Program-made: the position numbers and the translations under genes | Shown here: positions 40,101 to 49,890 of the stretch, in pieces | Numbering within the stretch: the stretch's first letter is position 1 | Layout: the number at the start of each line of letters is the position of its first letter | Notes under the pieces: model-generated | What the model saw: only the letters and a program-made list of their open reading frames with translations | What the model was told of the DNA's origin: nothing | Database searches by the model: none | DNA from: Vreelandella stevensii S18214 | GTDB taxonomy: Bacteria; Pseudomonadota; Gammaproteobacteria; Pseudomonadales; Halomonadaceae | Assembly (NCBI RefSeq): GCF_000275725.1 | Contig: NZ_AJTS01000040.1 | Location: 62,001-126,000 of the forward strand | Reading direction: 5' to 3' | DNA: 64,000 nt

Positions 40101-40615
40101 TTACCGGCAGTGCGTCGCGAGATGGCTTCAACTTGAGGGCGAGCACCAACCTTGCGCCTTCCAGTAGCCAGCGCGGCTGGCGCATCGAACTGCCCCCCGG
40201 CGAACGCGTGATTGCTGCCCCTTCGATCTCCAGCAGCCTGCCGCGCCGTGTACGCTTCTCGACACTGCTCCCTGATGAGTCCGACCCCTGCGGTGGCGGC
40301 CGGGAAGGCTTCTTCATGTCCTTGCTGGCCGATACCGGCGGCAGCGGCGGCACGACCACTTTCGACTTCAACGGCGACGGCCAGCCAGACAGCGACGCCA
40401 CCATCAACGGTGATGCCATCACAGGCCTTCAGGCAGGTACCGGCGAGCGACTGGTCGGAGTCAACGATGGCCAGGTAGAGCGCCTGTTCGTGGGTAACCC
40501 CGACGATCCCAGCGCATCTCCCAATGGCGATGGCTCCATCACCATCGGCTTCAACGTCGACCATCTGGGCCGTCGCTCATGGCGACAGCTCACCGACGAA
40601 GAGACCGATGGCTAG
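37178..40615 (+). CDS. pilY1: Type IV pilus tip protein PilY1
   Basis: 1145 residues. A signal sequence is followed by a proline- and aspartate-rich stretch. The N-terminal half has an 'LLILDNSESGQ' strand that could form a MIDAS-like loop. The C-terminal half has the PilY1 beta-propeller ('GDIINANPVLLQGAGSRPPL', 'LMVAANDGMLHGFHANTGQE', 'GTMGAGGRTVFALDV') and a calcium-loop-like 'DFNGDGQPDSD' near residue 1070. It is secreted with the minor pilins, caps the pilus and acts in adhesion and surface sensing. No pilE-like gene follows; pntB lies convergently next. Confidence 0.9.
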   Translation: MKHIRFLPLILVATFMLSMANEPAYGFAPPPPPDYDPDEDLDLDDPEPEPTPDPPPEPEPPIGGGDDAPIDEDFDIPSDRVGISPAPLNVVSRVPPNVLLILDNSESGQEGLDGRVAVGNQPGDRENLAACQPNTFNASECPAGARSPLSKSSIMKRVGRDLIERYRGDLNLGLMAYQQNPASRTRDAAFSGSTVVWRLTERGLATRYSSNANPSWYDPNFDGAWNATTKRYRARLPGTNIYAFFNVGVPGYMFEENFSTGLPRNDVTEYWRRISNPTATSDQLSERYRGLTTGNSNSPSISDGVSYSNPVGSNFTLPLVDSLRQRGIPNWGAHTASMQLNQWEWRTTSSPGLGYLHVPIGGLNNDGTVNAAHWEAIETKLGTQRHEWNGSGNPMTDPSWPLLATGLTPIEGTMYTARDYFLNNSGSGSAFGTNQGRRTGISIPNLNNPDAQQCLINANIWLTDGLPSVDRFGNSLGNNVSGALASAEAAIKRLYDDTGAQLSNPVRTYVVGFNLPPDIANLPNVSDDPLGDLARAGGTERAYFANDEASLNQVMQQVLGNIIAASQSNTSAVVNSDEFGVEDGNLLYTAGFRSEDWSGRLAAFAIQSDGSRSSRWNAETQLAQQAGNRRLLTSQRLESGSRVGALLNAETSGLTSAEVRWLQGESVQGLRTRQSLLGDIINANPVLLQGAGSRPPLLMVAANDGMLHGFHANTGQELFAYLPSELTQGEAPPIRSLTRSDYNHRYFMDGTPAVRDVNISGGPSAVAVGTMGAGGRTVFALDVSNPANMGANSVLWEFRHPELGTGVSQPTITQLTDGTWAAIFGNGYNSVGYQASLFVVNLTTGRLIAHLKTNTGSEAAPNGLATPTVTTWPSYDGARFAYAGDLAGNMWRFPLTEGGSVNRLYQGSASQPITSAPAVTLSSSSPDTLMVMFGTGSYFRSGDIGNNATQQFLGIQDRVGRTTPYGTSDLVTQRITGSASRDGFNLRASTNLAPSSSQRGWRIELPPGERVIAAPSISSSLPRRVRFSTLLPDESDPCGGGREGFFMSLLADTGGSGGTTTFDFNGDGQPDSDATINGDAITGLQAGTGERLVGVNDGQVERLFVGNPDDPSASPNGDGSITIGFNVDHLGRRSWRQLTDEETDG

Positions 40616-40632
40616 CCAGCCCGCCAACAAAT

Positions 40633-40654
40633 CGGGGAGCCCATGGGCTCCCCG
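40633..40654. terminator. Palindromic hairpin between pilY1 and pntB
   Basis: A perfect 22-bp palindrome centred on CCATGG (CGGGGAGCC then its complement) lies between the convergent 3' ends of pilY1 and pntB. There is little T-run, so it may act as a weak bidirectional terminator. Confidence 0.65.
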
Positions 40655-40674
40655 AGTTCATCTTCCAGCGTTAC

Positions 40675-42120
40675 TCATCCTTCGACCAGCGGTAGCAGGG
40701 CATTCACGCTATCCCGTGCATCGCCGTAGAACATTCGCGTGTTCTCCTTGAAGAACAGCGGGTTCTCGATGCCCGAGTAGCCGGTGCCCTGGCCACGCTT
40801 GCTGACGAACACCTGCTTGGCTTCCCACACCTTGAGTACCGGCATGCCCGCGATGGGGCTATTGGGGTCCTCTTCGGCGGCGGGGTTCACGATGTCGTTG
40901 GAGCCGATGACGATGACCACGTCGGTGGTGGCGAAGTCGTCGTTGATTTCGTCCATTTCCAGCACGATATCGTAGGGCACCTTGGCTTCCGCCAGCAGCA
41001 CGTTCATGTGCCCCGGCAAACGCCCAGCCACCGGATGAATCGCAAAGCGCACGGTTTTACCCGCAGCGCGCAGCTTGCGTACCAGGTCGCTGACCGCCGC
41101 CTGCGCCTGCGCCACGGCCATACCATACCCGGGCACGATGATGACACTGTCGGCGTCGTTCAAGGCCGAGGCAACGCCGCTGGCATCGATGGCCACCTGC
41201 TCGCCTTCGATCTCGGCGGCAGGCCCCTGAGTGCCCCCAAAGCCCCCCAGAATCACGCTGATGAAGTTGCGGTTCATCGCCTTGCACATGATGTAGGAGA
41301 GAATAGCACCGGAGGAGCCCACCAAGGCCCCGGTCACGATCAACAGGTCATTGGAGAGGGTGAAGCCCACTGCCGCCGCCGCCCAGCCGGAGTAGCTGTT
41401 GAGCATCGACACCACCACGGGCATGTCCGCCCCGCCGATGCCCATGATCAGGTGGTAGCCAATGAAGAACGCCAGTGCCGCCAGCAGGAACAGTGTCCAG
41501 AAGCCCGCGCCATTGAGGTACAGGATCGCCAGCAAGAGCGACAGTGCCGCCGCTCCGGCATTGAGCCTATGTCCACCGGGCAGTTGGCGAGGTTTGCCAT
41601 CCACCTTGCCAGCCAGTTTGCCAAAGGCCACCACGGAGCCGGTAAAGGTCACCGCGCCGATGAAGATGGCGAACACGACCTCGATCTGCAGAAAGGTCAG
41701 CTCGTCCGGGGCCTTGGTGGCCACCAGTGCAGCAAACGCAGAAAACTCCTGCATCACGCCATCGGCAGCCCGCGCGGCCATCACCCGGCGACGCTCCAGG
41801 TCGGCACTCCAGGCCACGAACACCGCTGCCAACCCGACAAAGCTGTGCAGCGCCGCGACCAGTTGAGGCATTTCGGTCATCTCGACCTTGCCCGCCACGT
41901 AAATCCCTATCCCGGCGCCGATCACCATCATCGGGATCAGCCACCCGTAGCCGCCAATACCGGGGCCGAAGGCGGTGAACAGCACCGCCACCGCCATCCC
42001 GACGATGCCGTACCACACGGCACGTTTGGCCTTTTCCTGGTTGCTCAGCCCACCCAGCGAAAGAATGAACAGCACGCTGGCCGCAATGGCCGCGGCAGAT
42101 ACGAACCCTTGTCCTAGCAT
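40675..42120 (-). CDS. pntB: NAD(P) transhydrogenase beta subunit
   Basis: 481 residues. The N-terminal membrane domain (many helices; '[20 protein letters not shown]') is followed by the NADP(H)-binding domain III ('[20 protein letters not shown]', '[20 protein letters not shown]', '[13 protein letters not shown]'). Together with PntA it uses the proton gradient to reduce NADP+ with NADH. It starts 16 bp after the pntA stop. Confidence 0.96.
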   Translation of the reverse strand: MLGQGFVSAAAIAASVLFILSLGGLSNQEKAKRAVWYGIVGMAVAVLFTAFGPGIGGYGWLIPMMVIGAGIGIYVAGKVEMTEMPQLVAALHSFVGLAAVFVAWSADLERRRVMAARAADGVMQEFSAFAALVATKAPDELTFLQIEVVFAIFIGAVTFTGSVVAFGKLAGKVDGKPRQLPGGHRLNAGAAALSLLLAILYLNGAGFWTLFLLAALAFFIGYHLIMGIGGADMPVVVSMLNSYSGWAAAAVGFTLSNDLLIVTGALVGSSGAILSYIMCKAMNRNFISVILGGFGGTQGPAAEIEGEQVAIDASGVASALNDADSVIIVPGYGMAVAQAQAAVSDLVRKLRAAGKTVRFAIHPVAGRLPGHMNVLLAEAKVPYDIVLEMDEINDDFATTDVVIVIGSNDIVNPAAEEDPNSPIAGMPVLKVWEAKQVFVSKRGQGTGYSGIENPLFFKENTRMFYGDARDSVNALLPLVEG

Positions 42121-42136
42121 ATCGTTTCTCCGCCGC

Positions 42137-43708
42137 TCAGGATTTCTGGAACATGGCCAGCATCCGGCGTGTCACCTGGAAGCCACCCACGATATTGATA
42201 GACGCGATCAGTACCGAAATCGCCGCCAGCACGCTCACCACTCCGCTCCCCGACCCCATCTGCAGGATGGCCCCCAGGATGATGATCCCGGAAATGGCAT
42301 TGGTCACCGCCATGAGCGGCGTATGCAGCGAGTGGCTCACGTTCCAGATCACCTGGAAGCCAATGAAGCAGGCCAGCACGAAGACGATGAAATGCTGCAT
42401 GAACGACGCTGGCGCGACTTGCCCCAGCAGCAGCATCACGGCACCGCCTGCCGCCAACAGGCCGACCTGGCGTTTGGTCTGTGCCTTGAAGGCCGCCTGC
42501 TCGGTGGCCTTCTTCTCTTCCGGCGAGGGCTGCTTCTCTTTCTTCTTTGGCTTGGCCGCGCCAATGGCCTTGACCTTGGGCGGGGGTGGCGGAAAGGTGA
42601 TTTCCCCCTGGTGGGTCACCGTGGCCCCACGAATCACGTCATCATCCATATTGTGGTGGAGCACGCCATCCTTCTCCGGCGTCAAGTCACTGAGCATATG
42701 GCGAATGTTGGTGGCATACAGCAGCGATGCCTGGGTGGCCATGCGTGAGGGAAAGTCGGTATAGCCAATCACCACCACGCCGTTATCGCTCACCACGCGC
42801 GCATCGGGCTGGGTGAGGTCGCAGTTGCCGCCCTTTTCGGCGGCCAGATCGACGATCACCGAGCCGGGTTTCATGGCCGCCACCATGTCGTCCAACCACA
42901 GTTTGGGCGCGGGTTTGCCGGGAATCAGCGCCGTAGTGATGACGATGTCTACCTCGGGCGCCTGCGCGCGGAAACATGCCAGCTGCTTTTCCCGAAACTC
43001 AGGGCTGGAGGGCGAGGCATAGCCACCGCTTTCCGCGCCGTCCTGGGCGTCTTCGAAATCGAGGAACAGAAACTCGGCGCCCATGGACTCGATCTGCTCG
43101 GAAACTTCCGGGCGCACATCGAAGGCACGCACCACAGCGCCCAGGCTGGTAGCGGTACCGATTGCCGCCAACCCCGCCACGCCCGCCCCGATCACCAGCA
43201 CCTTGGCAGGGGGCACCTTGCCCGCAGCGGTCACCTGGCCAGTAAAGAAGCGGCCAAAATTGTTGCCCGCCTCGATCACCGCCCGATAACCCGCAATGTT
43301 GGCCATGGAAGAGAGCGCATCCATCTTCTGGGCCCGAGAAATACGCGGCACCATGTCCATGGCGATCACGGTGGCGCCCTGGGCTTTGCAGGTTTCCAGC
43401 AGCGCTGCGTGTTGGGCTGGCCAGAAGAACGCGATCAGCGTTTGGCCTTCGCGCAGCCACTGCGCCTCTTGCTCGGAGGGCTCACGTACCTTGACGACCA
43501 CGTCGGCTTCTTGCCATAGCGCCTCGGCGCGTTCGACCACGGTGACGCCAGCCGCCCGGTACGCCTCATCACTGAACCCGGCCCCTGCCCCCGCACCCGC
43601 TTCTACCAGGCACTCATGGCCCAGCTTGTGGAGCTGCTGTGCGCTGTCCGGCGTCAGCGCGACCCGCGCCTCGCCTTTAGCACTCTCTTTTGGTGCGCCT
43701 ATTTTCAC
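42137..43708 (-). CDS. pntA: NAD(P) transhydrogenase alpha subunit
   Basis: 523 residues from a GTG with GGAGAA upstream. Residues 1-370 form the NAD(H)-binding domain ('[20 protein letters not shown]', '[20 protein letters not shown]'). The C-terminal part has the membrane helices usually found in a separate PntAB subunit in some bacteria, here fused. Both catalytic regions appear intact. Confidence 0.96.
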   Translation of the reverse strand: MKIGAPKESAKGEARVALTPDSAQQLHKLGHECLVEAGAGAGAGFSDEAYRAAGVTVVERAEALWQEADVVVKVREPSEQEAQWLREGQTLIAFFWPAQHAALLETCKAQGATVIAMDMVPRISRAQKMDALSSMANIAGYRAVIEAGNNFGRFFTGQVTAAGKVPPAKVLVIGAGVAGLAAIGTATSLGAVVRAFDVRPEVSEQIESMGAEFLFLDFEDAQDGAESGGYASPSSPEFREKQLACFRAQAPEVDIVITTALIPGKPAPKLWLDDMVAAMKPGSVIVDLAAEKGGNCDLTQPDARVVSDNGVVVIGYTDFPSRMATQASLLYATNIRHMLSDLTPEKDGVLHHNMDDDVIRGATVTHQGEITFPPPPPKVKAIGAAKPKKKEKQPSPEEKKATEQAAFKAQTKRQVGLLAAGGAVMLLLGQVAPASFMQHFIVFVLACFIGFQVIWNVSHSLHTPLMAVTNAISGIIILGAILQMGSGSGVVSVLAAISVLIASINIVGGFQVTRRMLAMFQKS

Positions 43709-43905
43709 ACGCGTTCTCCCTGGTTAGCCCGCCCTGCGCACGCCTCTCCCCGTGTATTGCCAACCTCAGAAGCGGGTACGCCGTCGTGTCATGGCAACGC
43801 CATGGCGTTGCTCGTTAGCAGTTTAGGATCTAACGCCAGGCCCGCCAGTGGCCATTCAACCTTTGATGCAACCCGGTTGTAGAGCGACGACATCCTGGGG
43901 CACTG

Positions 43906-44829
43906 CTAGCGGGTGCTGCTGCTGGCAAAGGCCATCAGTTGATCGGTGAGCCACACGTTGGCAGGGGCATTGAGGTAAAGCTGATGCTGGATCAGCGTCA
44001 TGGTGAGGGCGGGCAGCGCGGCGGGCGGCGTCACCATGCGTACCGGCAGCATGGCCACGAAGCGCTCGGCCATCTGGCGTGGCAGGGTCATGATGGCATC
44101 GGTGAGGGCAACCACGCGGGCAGCGGCAATGTAGTTCAAGTTCTTGGAGATGACACGGCGCGTCAACCCGTGCTGAGCCAGGCAGTTCTCGATGGGGCTG
44201 GGCAGCAAGCCGCTGATGTCGGCCAACTCGACGTGCGCCAGCTGAGCAAACGCCTCCAGCGCCAGCGCATCCCCCACGTGGGGGTTGTGCTGCGCCACCA
44301 GGCACACCAGCTCCTCATGCAGCCAGGGGGTTTGCACCACGCCACTGGGCAGCGACGATTGGCGATCCAGCCCCACCACCATATCCACCTGACGCTGCTC
44401 CAGTGCCTCGTTCAGCACGTCGGGGGTAATCAGCTCTATCGAAAAACTGAGACCGGGCGCACTGCGCAGCAGCTGGCTCAAAAACGCCGGGTACATGACC
44501 TCCTCGAAATAATCCGTGGTGGCCAGGGTGAAGCGCCGCGTACTGGTGGCGGCTGCAAAGGTCGCGGGGGGTGCCAGCCCCGCCTGCAGGGCGGCCAGGG
44601 ATTGCTGCACGACCGGCAACAGTGCCAAGGCACGGGGGGTCGGCTGCAGCCCTTGCCCGGAACGCACCAGCAGCGGGTCATCCAGCGCTTCACGCAGGCG
44701 CTTGAGCGCATGACTCAGGGCGGGCTGGCTCAAATGGAGCTTTTCCGCCGCACGGGTGACATGGCGCTCGCGCATCAGCATCTCGAAGACGAGCAGCAAA
44801 TTCAGGTCAAAATGGCGTAACGAACGCAT
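43906..44829 (-). CDS. LysR-family transcriptional regulator
   Basis: 307 residues. The HTH 'RHVTRAAEKLHLSQPALSHA' is at the N-terminus and a substrate-binding-type effector domain follows. It diverges from the agmatinase gene, with 139 bp between them containing an inverted repeat, so it probably controls that gene. The likely effector is agmatine or arginine-related; this is inference. Confidence 0.88.
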   Translation of the reverse strand: MRSLRHFDLNLLLVFEMLMRERHVTRAAEKLHLSQPALSHALKRLREALDDPLLVRSGQGLQPTPRALALLPVVQQSLAALQAGLAPPATFAAATSTRRFTLATTDYFEEVMYPAFLSQLLRSAPGLSFSIELITPDVLNEALEQRQVDMVVGLDRQSSLPSGVVQTPWLHEELVCLVAQHNPHVGDALALEAFAQLAHVELADISGLLPSPIENCLAQHGLTRRVISKNLNYIAAARVVALTDAIMTLPRQMAERFVAMLPVRMVTPPAALPALTMTLIQHQLYLNAPANVWLTDQLMAFASSSTR

Positions 44830-44851
44830 GAGGGCTCACTATCCATAAGAT

Positions 44852-44875
44852 GAATGATTTCATTCTAAACATTCA
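44852..44875. promoter_or_regulatory. Candidate LysR operator in the speB promoter region
   Basis: An inverted repeat, GAATGATTTCATTC (44852-44865, 6-nt arms), is followed by TTCAT-type repeats, in the gap between the divergent LysR and agmatinase genes. The position suits a LysR-type activator. Confidence 0.5.
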
Positions 44876-44968
44876 TTTCATTCATCGCCAAAAATTCCTT
44901 ATCGTCGCGCTTTCTCGCCTCGCGAACCCACGTTTCCCCCGCTGCACGCTGATAGGAGAACACATTAG

Positions 44969-45892
44969 GTGAACCCATCGCAGATCATGCCGAGCCTGTT
45001 TGGTGACGTCATCTCCACCTTCATGGGGGTACCCAAAGCCACCGACCCAAGCGCTACCGACGCCGAGGTCGTGGTCAGCGGTGTGCCGTTCGATCTGGCC
45101 TGCTCCGGCCGCTCGGGCACGCGCATGGGGCCTAATGCGATTCGCCAAAGCACGGCCAACCTGATTTGGGAAGGCAAGCGTTGGCCGTGGGATTTTGCGT
45201 TGGAAGAGCGCCTGCGGGTGTGCGATGCCGGCAACCTGGACTACGCCTATGGCGAACCAGAAAGCCTGATCGACAACCTGGAAAGCCACGCCATGCGCTG
45301 GCTGAAAGCGGGTAAAAAGATGCTGACGCTGGGTGGCGACCACTACATCAGCCTGCCGCTGCTGCGTGCCCATGCCCGTGAACACGGCCCGCTGGCGCTG
45401 ATTCATTTCGATGCTCACACCGATACCTACGAGCAAGGCACACGCTATGATCACGGCACCATCTTCCATCATGCACTGAAGGAAGGCCTGGTCGTCCCGG
45501 AGCATTCACTGCAGATTGGTATTCGTACCAGCTATGACCGCCACAACCACCCTTACGAGGTGCTGGACGCCGACTGGGTGAACGACCACGGCCCGGCGGC
45601 AGTACTGGAGCGCATTCGCGCGCGGGTAGGTCATCACCCCGCCTACGTGACGCTGGATATCGACGGCCTCGACCCGGCCTTTGCGCCCGGCACCGGCACC
45701 CCCGTGTGCGGTGGTCTCTCCACGGACCTGATGCTCAAGGTGGTTCGCGGCATGGTCGGCATGGAGCTGGTGGGCATGGACCTGGTGGAAGTCAATCCGG
45801 CCTATGATCACGGCGACATTACCTCGCTGGCCGCCGCCACGTTAGGGCTGGAATTCCTCTACACGCTGGCGGCTTCCAAGCCCGTCAAGTGA
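44969..45892 (+). CDS. speB: Agmatinase
   Basis: 307 residues from GTG 44969, preceded by ATAGGAGA. Ureohydrolase manganese motifs are 'LGGDHYISLP', 'IHFDAHTDTYEQG' and 'LDIDGLDPAFAPGTG', with 'DLVEVNPAYDHGDITS' later. It would hydrolyse agmatine to putrescine and urea. Some members of this group act on guanidinobutyrate instead, so the substrate is not certain. Confidence 0.88.
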   Translation: MNPSQIMPSLFGDVISTFMGVPKATDPSATDAEVVVSGVPFDLACSGRSGTRMGPNAIRQSTANLIWEGKRWPWDFALEERLRVCDAGNLDYAYGEPESLIDNLESHAMRWLKAGKKMLTLGGDHYISLPLLRAHAREHGPLALIHFDAHTDTYEQGTRYDHGTIFHHALKEGLVVPEHSLQIGIRTSYDRHNHPYEVLDADWVNDHGPAAVLERIRARVGHHPAYVTLDIDGLDPAFAPGTGTPVCGGLSTDLMLKVVRGMVGMELVGMDLVEVNPAYDHGDITSLAAATLGLEFLYTLAASKPVK

Positions 45893-45896
45893 TGGC

Positions 45897-45928
45897 AAAG
45901 CCGCCTGGGCCATCGCTCAGGCAGCTTT
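45897..45928. terminator. Bidirectional hairpin between speB and the hydrolase gene
   Basis: An 11-nt stem with one mismatch (AAAGCCGCCTG paired with CAGGCAGCTTT) and a 10-nt loop lies at the convergent 3' ends. It overlaps the last codons of the minus-strand gene. Confidence 0.6.
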
Positions 45929-46732
45929 GTTCAGCCAGCGAATGACCTGCTCGGCGACGGCGTCCGGGTGGGTCATGTGAATACAATGCCCTTTGGTGGG
46001 CATGACGCTGAGCAGGCTGTTGGGCATCAGCTGGTGCACGAACTCGCCCACGGCCACGCTGGCCAGCTTGTCATCCTCGCTTTGCAGGATCAGCGTCGGG
46101 TGTTCCGAGATGGGCAACAGGTAACGATAATCGGAAAAGAACGTTGCCACGGCAAAGGTCTTGGCCACGGTCGGATCGGTGGAGCAGAAACTCTCCGACA
46201 GCTCGCCGACGAGGTCTTCAGTGCCCTCTTCCCCCACCACGATAGGCGCCAAATACTCGGCCCAGCCGGTATGGCTGCTCTCCATCAAGTCGATCAGCGA
46301 ATCCAGGTCGGCCTTTTCGAACCCACCGAAATAGTCGGGGGGCATGTTCAAAAAGCACGGTGAAGGGCACACCATCACTTGCCGGGTAATGCGTTCAGGC
46401 GCCTGCGCGGCGGCCAGCAAACCGATATTGCTGCTGACGGAGTGGCCAATAAAGACGGTGTTGGTCAATTCCAGCGCTTCACACACTTCGATGACATCTC
46501 GGGCATAGCCATCCAGCGTGCTGTAGCGTACCTCGTTGAAGTCGGATTTCAGCGAATCCCCCGACCCTACGTAGTCGAACAGCACCAGGGTATAGGTATC
46601 TTTCAACTTGGGTACCAGGTACTGCCACATGTTCTGATCGCAGCCAAACCCATGGGCCAGGATCAGCGTGGTGTCGCCGCTGCCCATGACTTTGACGTTA
46701 TTACGAAACATCACCCGCTCTTTGGTCAGCAT
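45917..46732 (-). CDS. Alpha/beta hydrolase, RsbQ-like
   Basis: About 271 residues from the ATG at 46732, preceded by GGGAGGACC; an upstream extension is not supported. The sequence resembles RsbQ: 'ILAHGFGCDQNMWQYLVP' (oxyanion region), the nucleophile elbow 'VFIGHSVSSNIGLLAA' with Ser, a late Asp region 'LILQSEDDKLASV', and His in 'PTKGHCIHMTHP'. RsbQ hydrolases work with a PAS-domain partner in Bacillus stress signalling; no partner is adjacent here. A plain esterase role is also possible. Confidence 0.8.
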   Translation of the reverse strand: MLTKERVMFRNNVKVMGSGDTTLILAHGFGCDQNMWQYLVPKLKDTYTLVLFDYVGSGDSLKSDFNEVRYSTLDGYARDVIEVCEALELTNTVFIGHSVSSNIGLLAAAQAPERITRQVMVCPSPCFLNMPPDYFGGFEKADLDSLIDLMESSHTGWAEYLAPIVVGEEGTEDLVGELSESFCSTDPTVAKTFAVATFFSDYRYLLPISEHPTLILQSEDDKLASVAVGEFVHQLMPNSLLSVMPTKGHCIHMTHPDAVAEQVIRWLNKAA

Positions 46733-47161
46733 AGGTCCTCCCTTGTTGGCACACCGCGCCATCTCGATGGTCACTTCAGGGCCTGCCCCCCACCTGCCGG
46801 TCATGCCCGCCACCCTTCATACCTTTTCCATGCCATCGTTACATAACGAAATGGCGGTGGACACTCCGAAATCGTGAACGATTGTTTCTCGCCTGCTCCA
46901 GCTGCCCACCAAGATCGCGACACCTTTCATCGAGACTCCCCAAGCGGTTTCGCGGGACGGCAGTACCAAAAACACGTTACTGAACGACGCACATCCGCAG
47001 CCTAATGAAGCGAGCGGCTGGCAGCCAGCCTGCTCGGTAACGCCGAGTGTTGCTCCACAAGCAACAATCCCAACGTTTTCTGGTACTCGTTCCTGCCCGC
47101 CAAGTCGCTTAGCGTGATAGATGCCCATAACGACACTGACAACGGCACCAGAGGACAGGAA
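46733..47161. other. Intergenic region upstream of the M20 amidohydrolase
   Basis: 429 bp without a supported gene. It must hold the promoters of two divergent genes. A small palindrome, CGTTACATAACG, lies at 46837-46848 and could be an operator. Nothing else stood out. Confidence 0.4.
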
Positions 47162-48331
47162 ATGCCTTACACCCCCTTTTTCAATGACGCACAGGTCGAC
47201 GCGGCGGTTGCCATCCGGCACCAGTTGCACCAACACCCAGAGCTGAAGTTCGAGGAAACGCAGACCGCCCGTCTCGTGGCCCAGCGCTTGCGCGACCTGG
47301 GGTATCACGTGACCGAAGGTTTGGCGACCACCGGCGTCATGGCCGAGCTGGACACCGGCCGCCCCGGCCCCGTGATTGCCTTTCGGGCCGATATGGATGC
47401 CCTGCCCATCAGGGAAGCCAACGCGTTCGAGCACCGCTCCCAGCGCGACGGGCTGATGCATGCCTGCGGCCACGACGGGCACACCGCCACGCTGCTGCTG
47501 GCCGCAGAAGCCATCATCGCCCAGCGCGACCAGCTTTGCGGCTACATCAAGCTGCTGTTTCAACCGGGTGAAGAGGGCGGCAACGGTGCGGATAAAATGG
47601 TCAAGGCCGGTGTGCTCCAGCACCCGCAGGTAGAGGCCATTTTTGGCTACCACAACCGCCCAGGCTTTCCCGCAGGGCAGCTATTCGTCAAACCCGGTCC
47701 GGCCATGGGCGGTAACGATACCTTCAAGATCACCTTGTCGGGCGTATCGGGCCACGCTGCCATGCCGCATCTGGCGGTCGACCCCATTTATGTGGGGGCG
47801 TCGCTGGTGCAGCAGTTGCAAGGGCTGGTGGGCCGCCATAAATCACCCCTGGAAGCTGGCGTGATCACCGTGGCCGCCTTTCATGCGGGCGATGCCGCCA
47901 ATGTCATTCCGGGCACGGCAGAGCTGCTGGTCAATATTCGCAGCGACCGTGAAAGCTCACGCAACGCCCTGGTGGGCAAACTGGAACAAGTGGTGGCCGG
48001 GGTGTGTGCCGCCCACGGCGCCCACTTCTCGCTGGAGCATCAGCATCAGATTCCGCCGCTGGTCAACGACGCCGAGTGGTCCCGGCAGGTGCTGGCCATC
48101 GCTACCGAGCAGGGGGTCAGCCCAGACATCCAGCAGCTCGATTACATGCCCACCATGGGCGCCGAAGATTTTGCCTTCTACCTGCAAGAGGTGCCTGGCT
48201 GCTTCTTCTTCGTGGGCAATGGCGACAGCGCGTACCTCCACAACGAACATTACGACTTCAACGATGCCATCTTGCCGGTGGCCGCCGGGATGTTCGTGGC
48301 GCTGGCCCGTTCACTGCTCCAGCGCCGTTGA
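47162..48331 (+). CDS. M20-family amidohydrolase (hippurate hydrolase/AbgB-like)
   Basis: 389 residues from the ATG at 47162, preceded by AGGACAGGAA. Metal-binding motifs are 'MHACGHDGHTATLLLAAEAI', 'LFQPGEEGGNGADKMVKAG' and 'IFGYHNRPGFPAGQL', with a late 'GAEDFAFYL'. It removes acyl groups from N-acyl amino acids. A few bases separate it from an AbgT-type transporter, so the substrate may be p-aminobenzoyl-glutamate or another N-acyl amino acid. I cannot tell which. Confidence 0.88.
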   Translation: MPYTPFFNDAQVDAAVAIRHQLHQHPELKFEETQTARLVAQRLRDLGYHVTEGLATTGVMAELDTGRPGPVIAFRADMDALPIREANAFEHRSQRDGLMHACGHDGHTATLLLAAEAIIAQRDQLCGYIKLLFQPGEEGGNGADKMVKAGVLQHPQVEAIFGYHNRPGFPAGQLFVKPGPAMGGNDTFKITLSGVSGHAAMPHLAVDPIYVGASLVQQLQGLVGRHKSPLEAGVITVAAFHAGDAANVIPGTAELLVNIRSDRESSRNALVGKLEQVVAGVCAAHGAHFSLEHQHQIPPLVNDAEWSRQVLAIATEQGVSPDIQQLDYMPTMGAEDFAFYLQEVPGCFFFVGNGDSAYLHNEHYDFNDAILPVAAGMFVALARSLLQRR

Positions 48332-48382
48332 GCGACACCTCCAACACGATTGCAATAACAACGTCTCAACAAGGATTCACTC

Positions 48383-49888
48383 ATGCAAGGTGTTCTGACT
48401 TCCATTGAACGGGTGGGCAACAAGCTGCCGCACCCCTTTATTCTGTTTACTGTGCTCGCCGCGCTGGTGGTCGTGGTCTCGGCCCTGCTGTCGGCACTGG
48501 GCGTCTCGGCCATCAACCCCCAAACCGGCGACGAGGTCGTCGTGCGCAGCCTGCTATCGGCCGAGGGGGTCGAGTTCATGCTGACCAGCGTGGTCAGCAA
48601 CTTCGTGAACTTTCCGCCGCTGGGGCTGATTCTGGTGGTGATGTTCGGTATCGGCCTGGCCGACAAGGTGGGCTTGATGTCGACGCTCATGCAGGTCAGC
48701 GTGGCCAAGGCTCCCCCGTCGCTGCTGACGTTTTGCGTCTTCATGGCAGGCATTTGCGGCAGCATTGCATCAGATGCCAACTACCTGATTTTGATTCCCC
48801 TGGCGGCCATGGTCTATTACTCCGTTGGCCGCCACCCAGTGGCCGGAGCCGCGGCGGCCTATGCCGCCGCCGGGGCTGGCTTCGATGCCAGCCTGTTCAT
48901 CACCGTCGGGGATGCGCTGTTCGCGGGCATCACCACGGAAGCAGCGCGGCTGGTCGACCCCGAGGCGTATGTCTCGCCCGTCGACAACTACTACTTCGTT
49001 GCCTGTTCGGTCTTCGTGCTGGCGATGGTCGGCACCTTGCTGATCGACAAGGTCGTGGAGCCCCGCCTGCAGCGCACGCTGCCCATGAGCAAGGACTTCA
49101 AGACCGACGTGGTAACCCATGAGCTGACCGCTTCGGAACGCCGGGGCCTCAAGCGCGTGGGGCTGGCAACGCTGGCGTACATCGCGCTGGTGTTACTGGC
49201 CGTGTTGCCGGAGGCCTCACCGCTGCGCAACGATGACGGCGGTTTGATTCCCTCGCCGTTTTTGAGCTCTCTCGTTCCGCTGATGTTTCTCTACTTCGTG
49301 ACGATTGGCCTAGTGTATGGCATCACCACGGGCAAGATCACCAGCAGTCGCGACGTCCCGCAGCGCATGGCCGAATCTGCCAGCGACCTGGCCCCCACGC
49401 TGGTGCTGTTCTTTGCCATTTCCCAGTTCATCGCCTATTTCGGCTGGTCGGCACTGGGGCAGTATATCGCCATCGAGGGCTCCAACATTCTCCAGAACAC
49501 GGGCTTCACCGGGCTGCCGCTGGTGGGCGCGTTCATCGTCATGAGCGCCACCCTCAACATCTTCATGACCAGCGGCTCGGCCCAGTGGGCGCTGATGGCA
49601 CCGGTGTTCGTGCCCATGCTGATGATGATCGACTTCGACCCGGCCTTCGTGCTGGCGATGTTCCGCATCGGCGACTCCAGCACCAACATCATCTCGCCCA
49701 TGAGCCCCTACTTTTCGGTGGCACTGGTGTACATGCAGCGTTACAAACCGGACATGGGGCTAGGCACCTTGATCGCCACCATGTTGCCCTTGGCCATGGG
49801 CTTTTTGCTGGCCTGGTCGGCGTTTCTGATGTTCTGGTTGATGATGGGCTGGCCCATCGGCCCAGGGGTCTACATGATGGCGAACTAG
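48383..49888 (+). CDS. AbgT-family transporter
   Basis: 501 residues with about a dozen membrane segments. AbgT signs: 'GNKLPHPFILF' at the N-terminus, 'FPPLGLILVVMFGIGLADK', 'TSGSAQWALMAPVFVPMLMM' and 'FRIGDSSTNIISPMSPYFSV'. This family imports p-aminobenzoyl-glutamate in E. coli, and some members export sulfonamides. The hydrolase just upstream suggests import and hydrolysis of the same compound. Confidence 0.9.
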   Translation: MQGVLTSIERVGNKLPHPFILFTVLAALVVVVSALLSALGVSAINPQTGDEVVVRSLLSAEGVEFMLTSVVSNFVNFPPLGLILVVMFGIGLADKVGLMSTLMQVSVAKAPPSLLTFCVFMAGICGSIASDANYLILIPLAAMVYYSVGRHPVAGAAAAYAAAGAGFDASLFITVGDALFAGITTEAARLVDPEAYVSPVDNYYFVACSVFVLAMVGTLLIDKVVEPRLQRTLPMSKDFKTDVVTHELTASERRGLKRVGLATLAYIALVLLAVLPEASPLRNDDGGLIPSPFLSSLVPLMFLYFVTIGLVYGITTGKITSSRDVPQRMAESASDLAPTLVLFFAISQFIAYFGWSALGQYIAIEGSNILQNTGFTGLPLVGAFIVMSATLNIFMTSGSAQWALMAPVFVPMLMMIDFDPAFVLAMFRIGDSSTNIISPMSPYFSVALVYMQRYKPDMGLGTLIATMLPLAMGFLLAWSAFLMFWLMMGWPIGPGVYMMAN

Positions 49889-49890
49889 CC

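Noticed and set aside
41008-42117. Long plus-strand frame of 369 codons opposite pntB
   Set aside because: A GC-rich shadow of the real minus-strand gene: low-complexity His, Gln and Arg composition and no family features.
43939-44820. 293-codon plus-strand frame opposite the LysR gene
   Set aside because: An antisense shadow, Gln/His/Gly-rich, with no promoter evidence.
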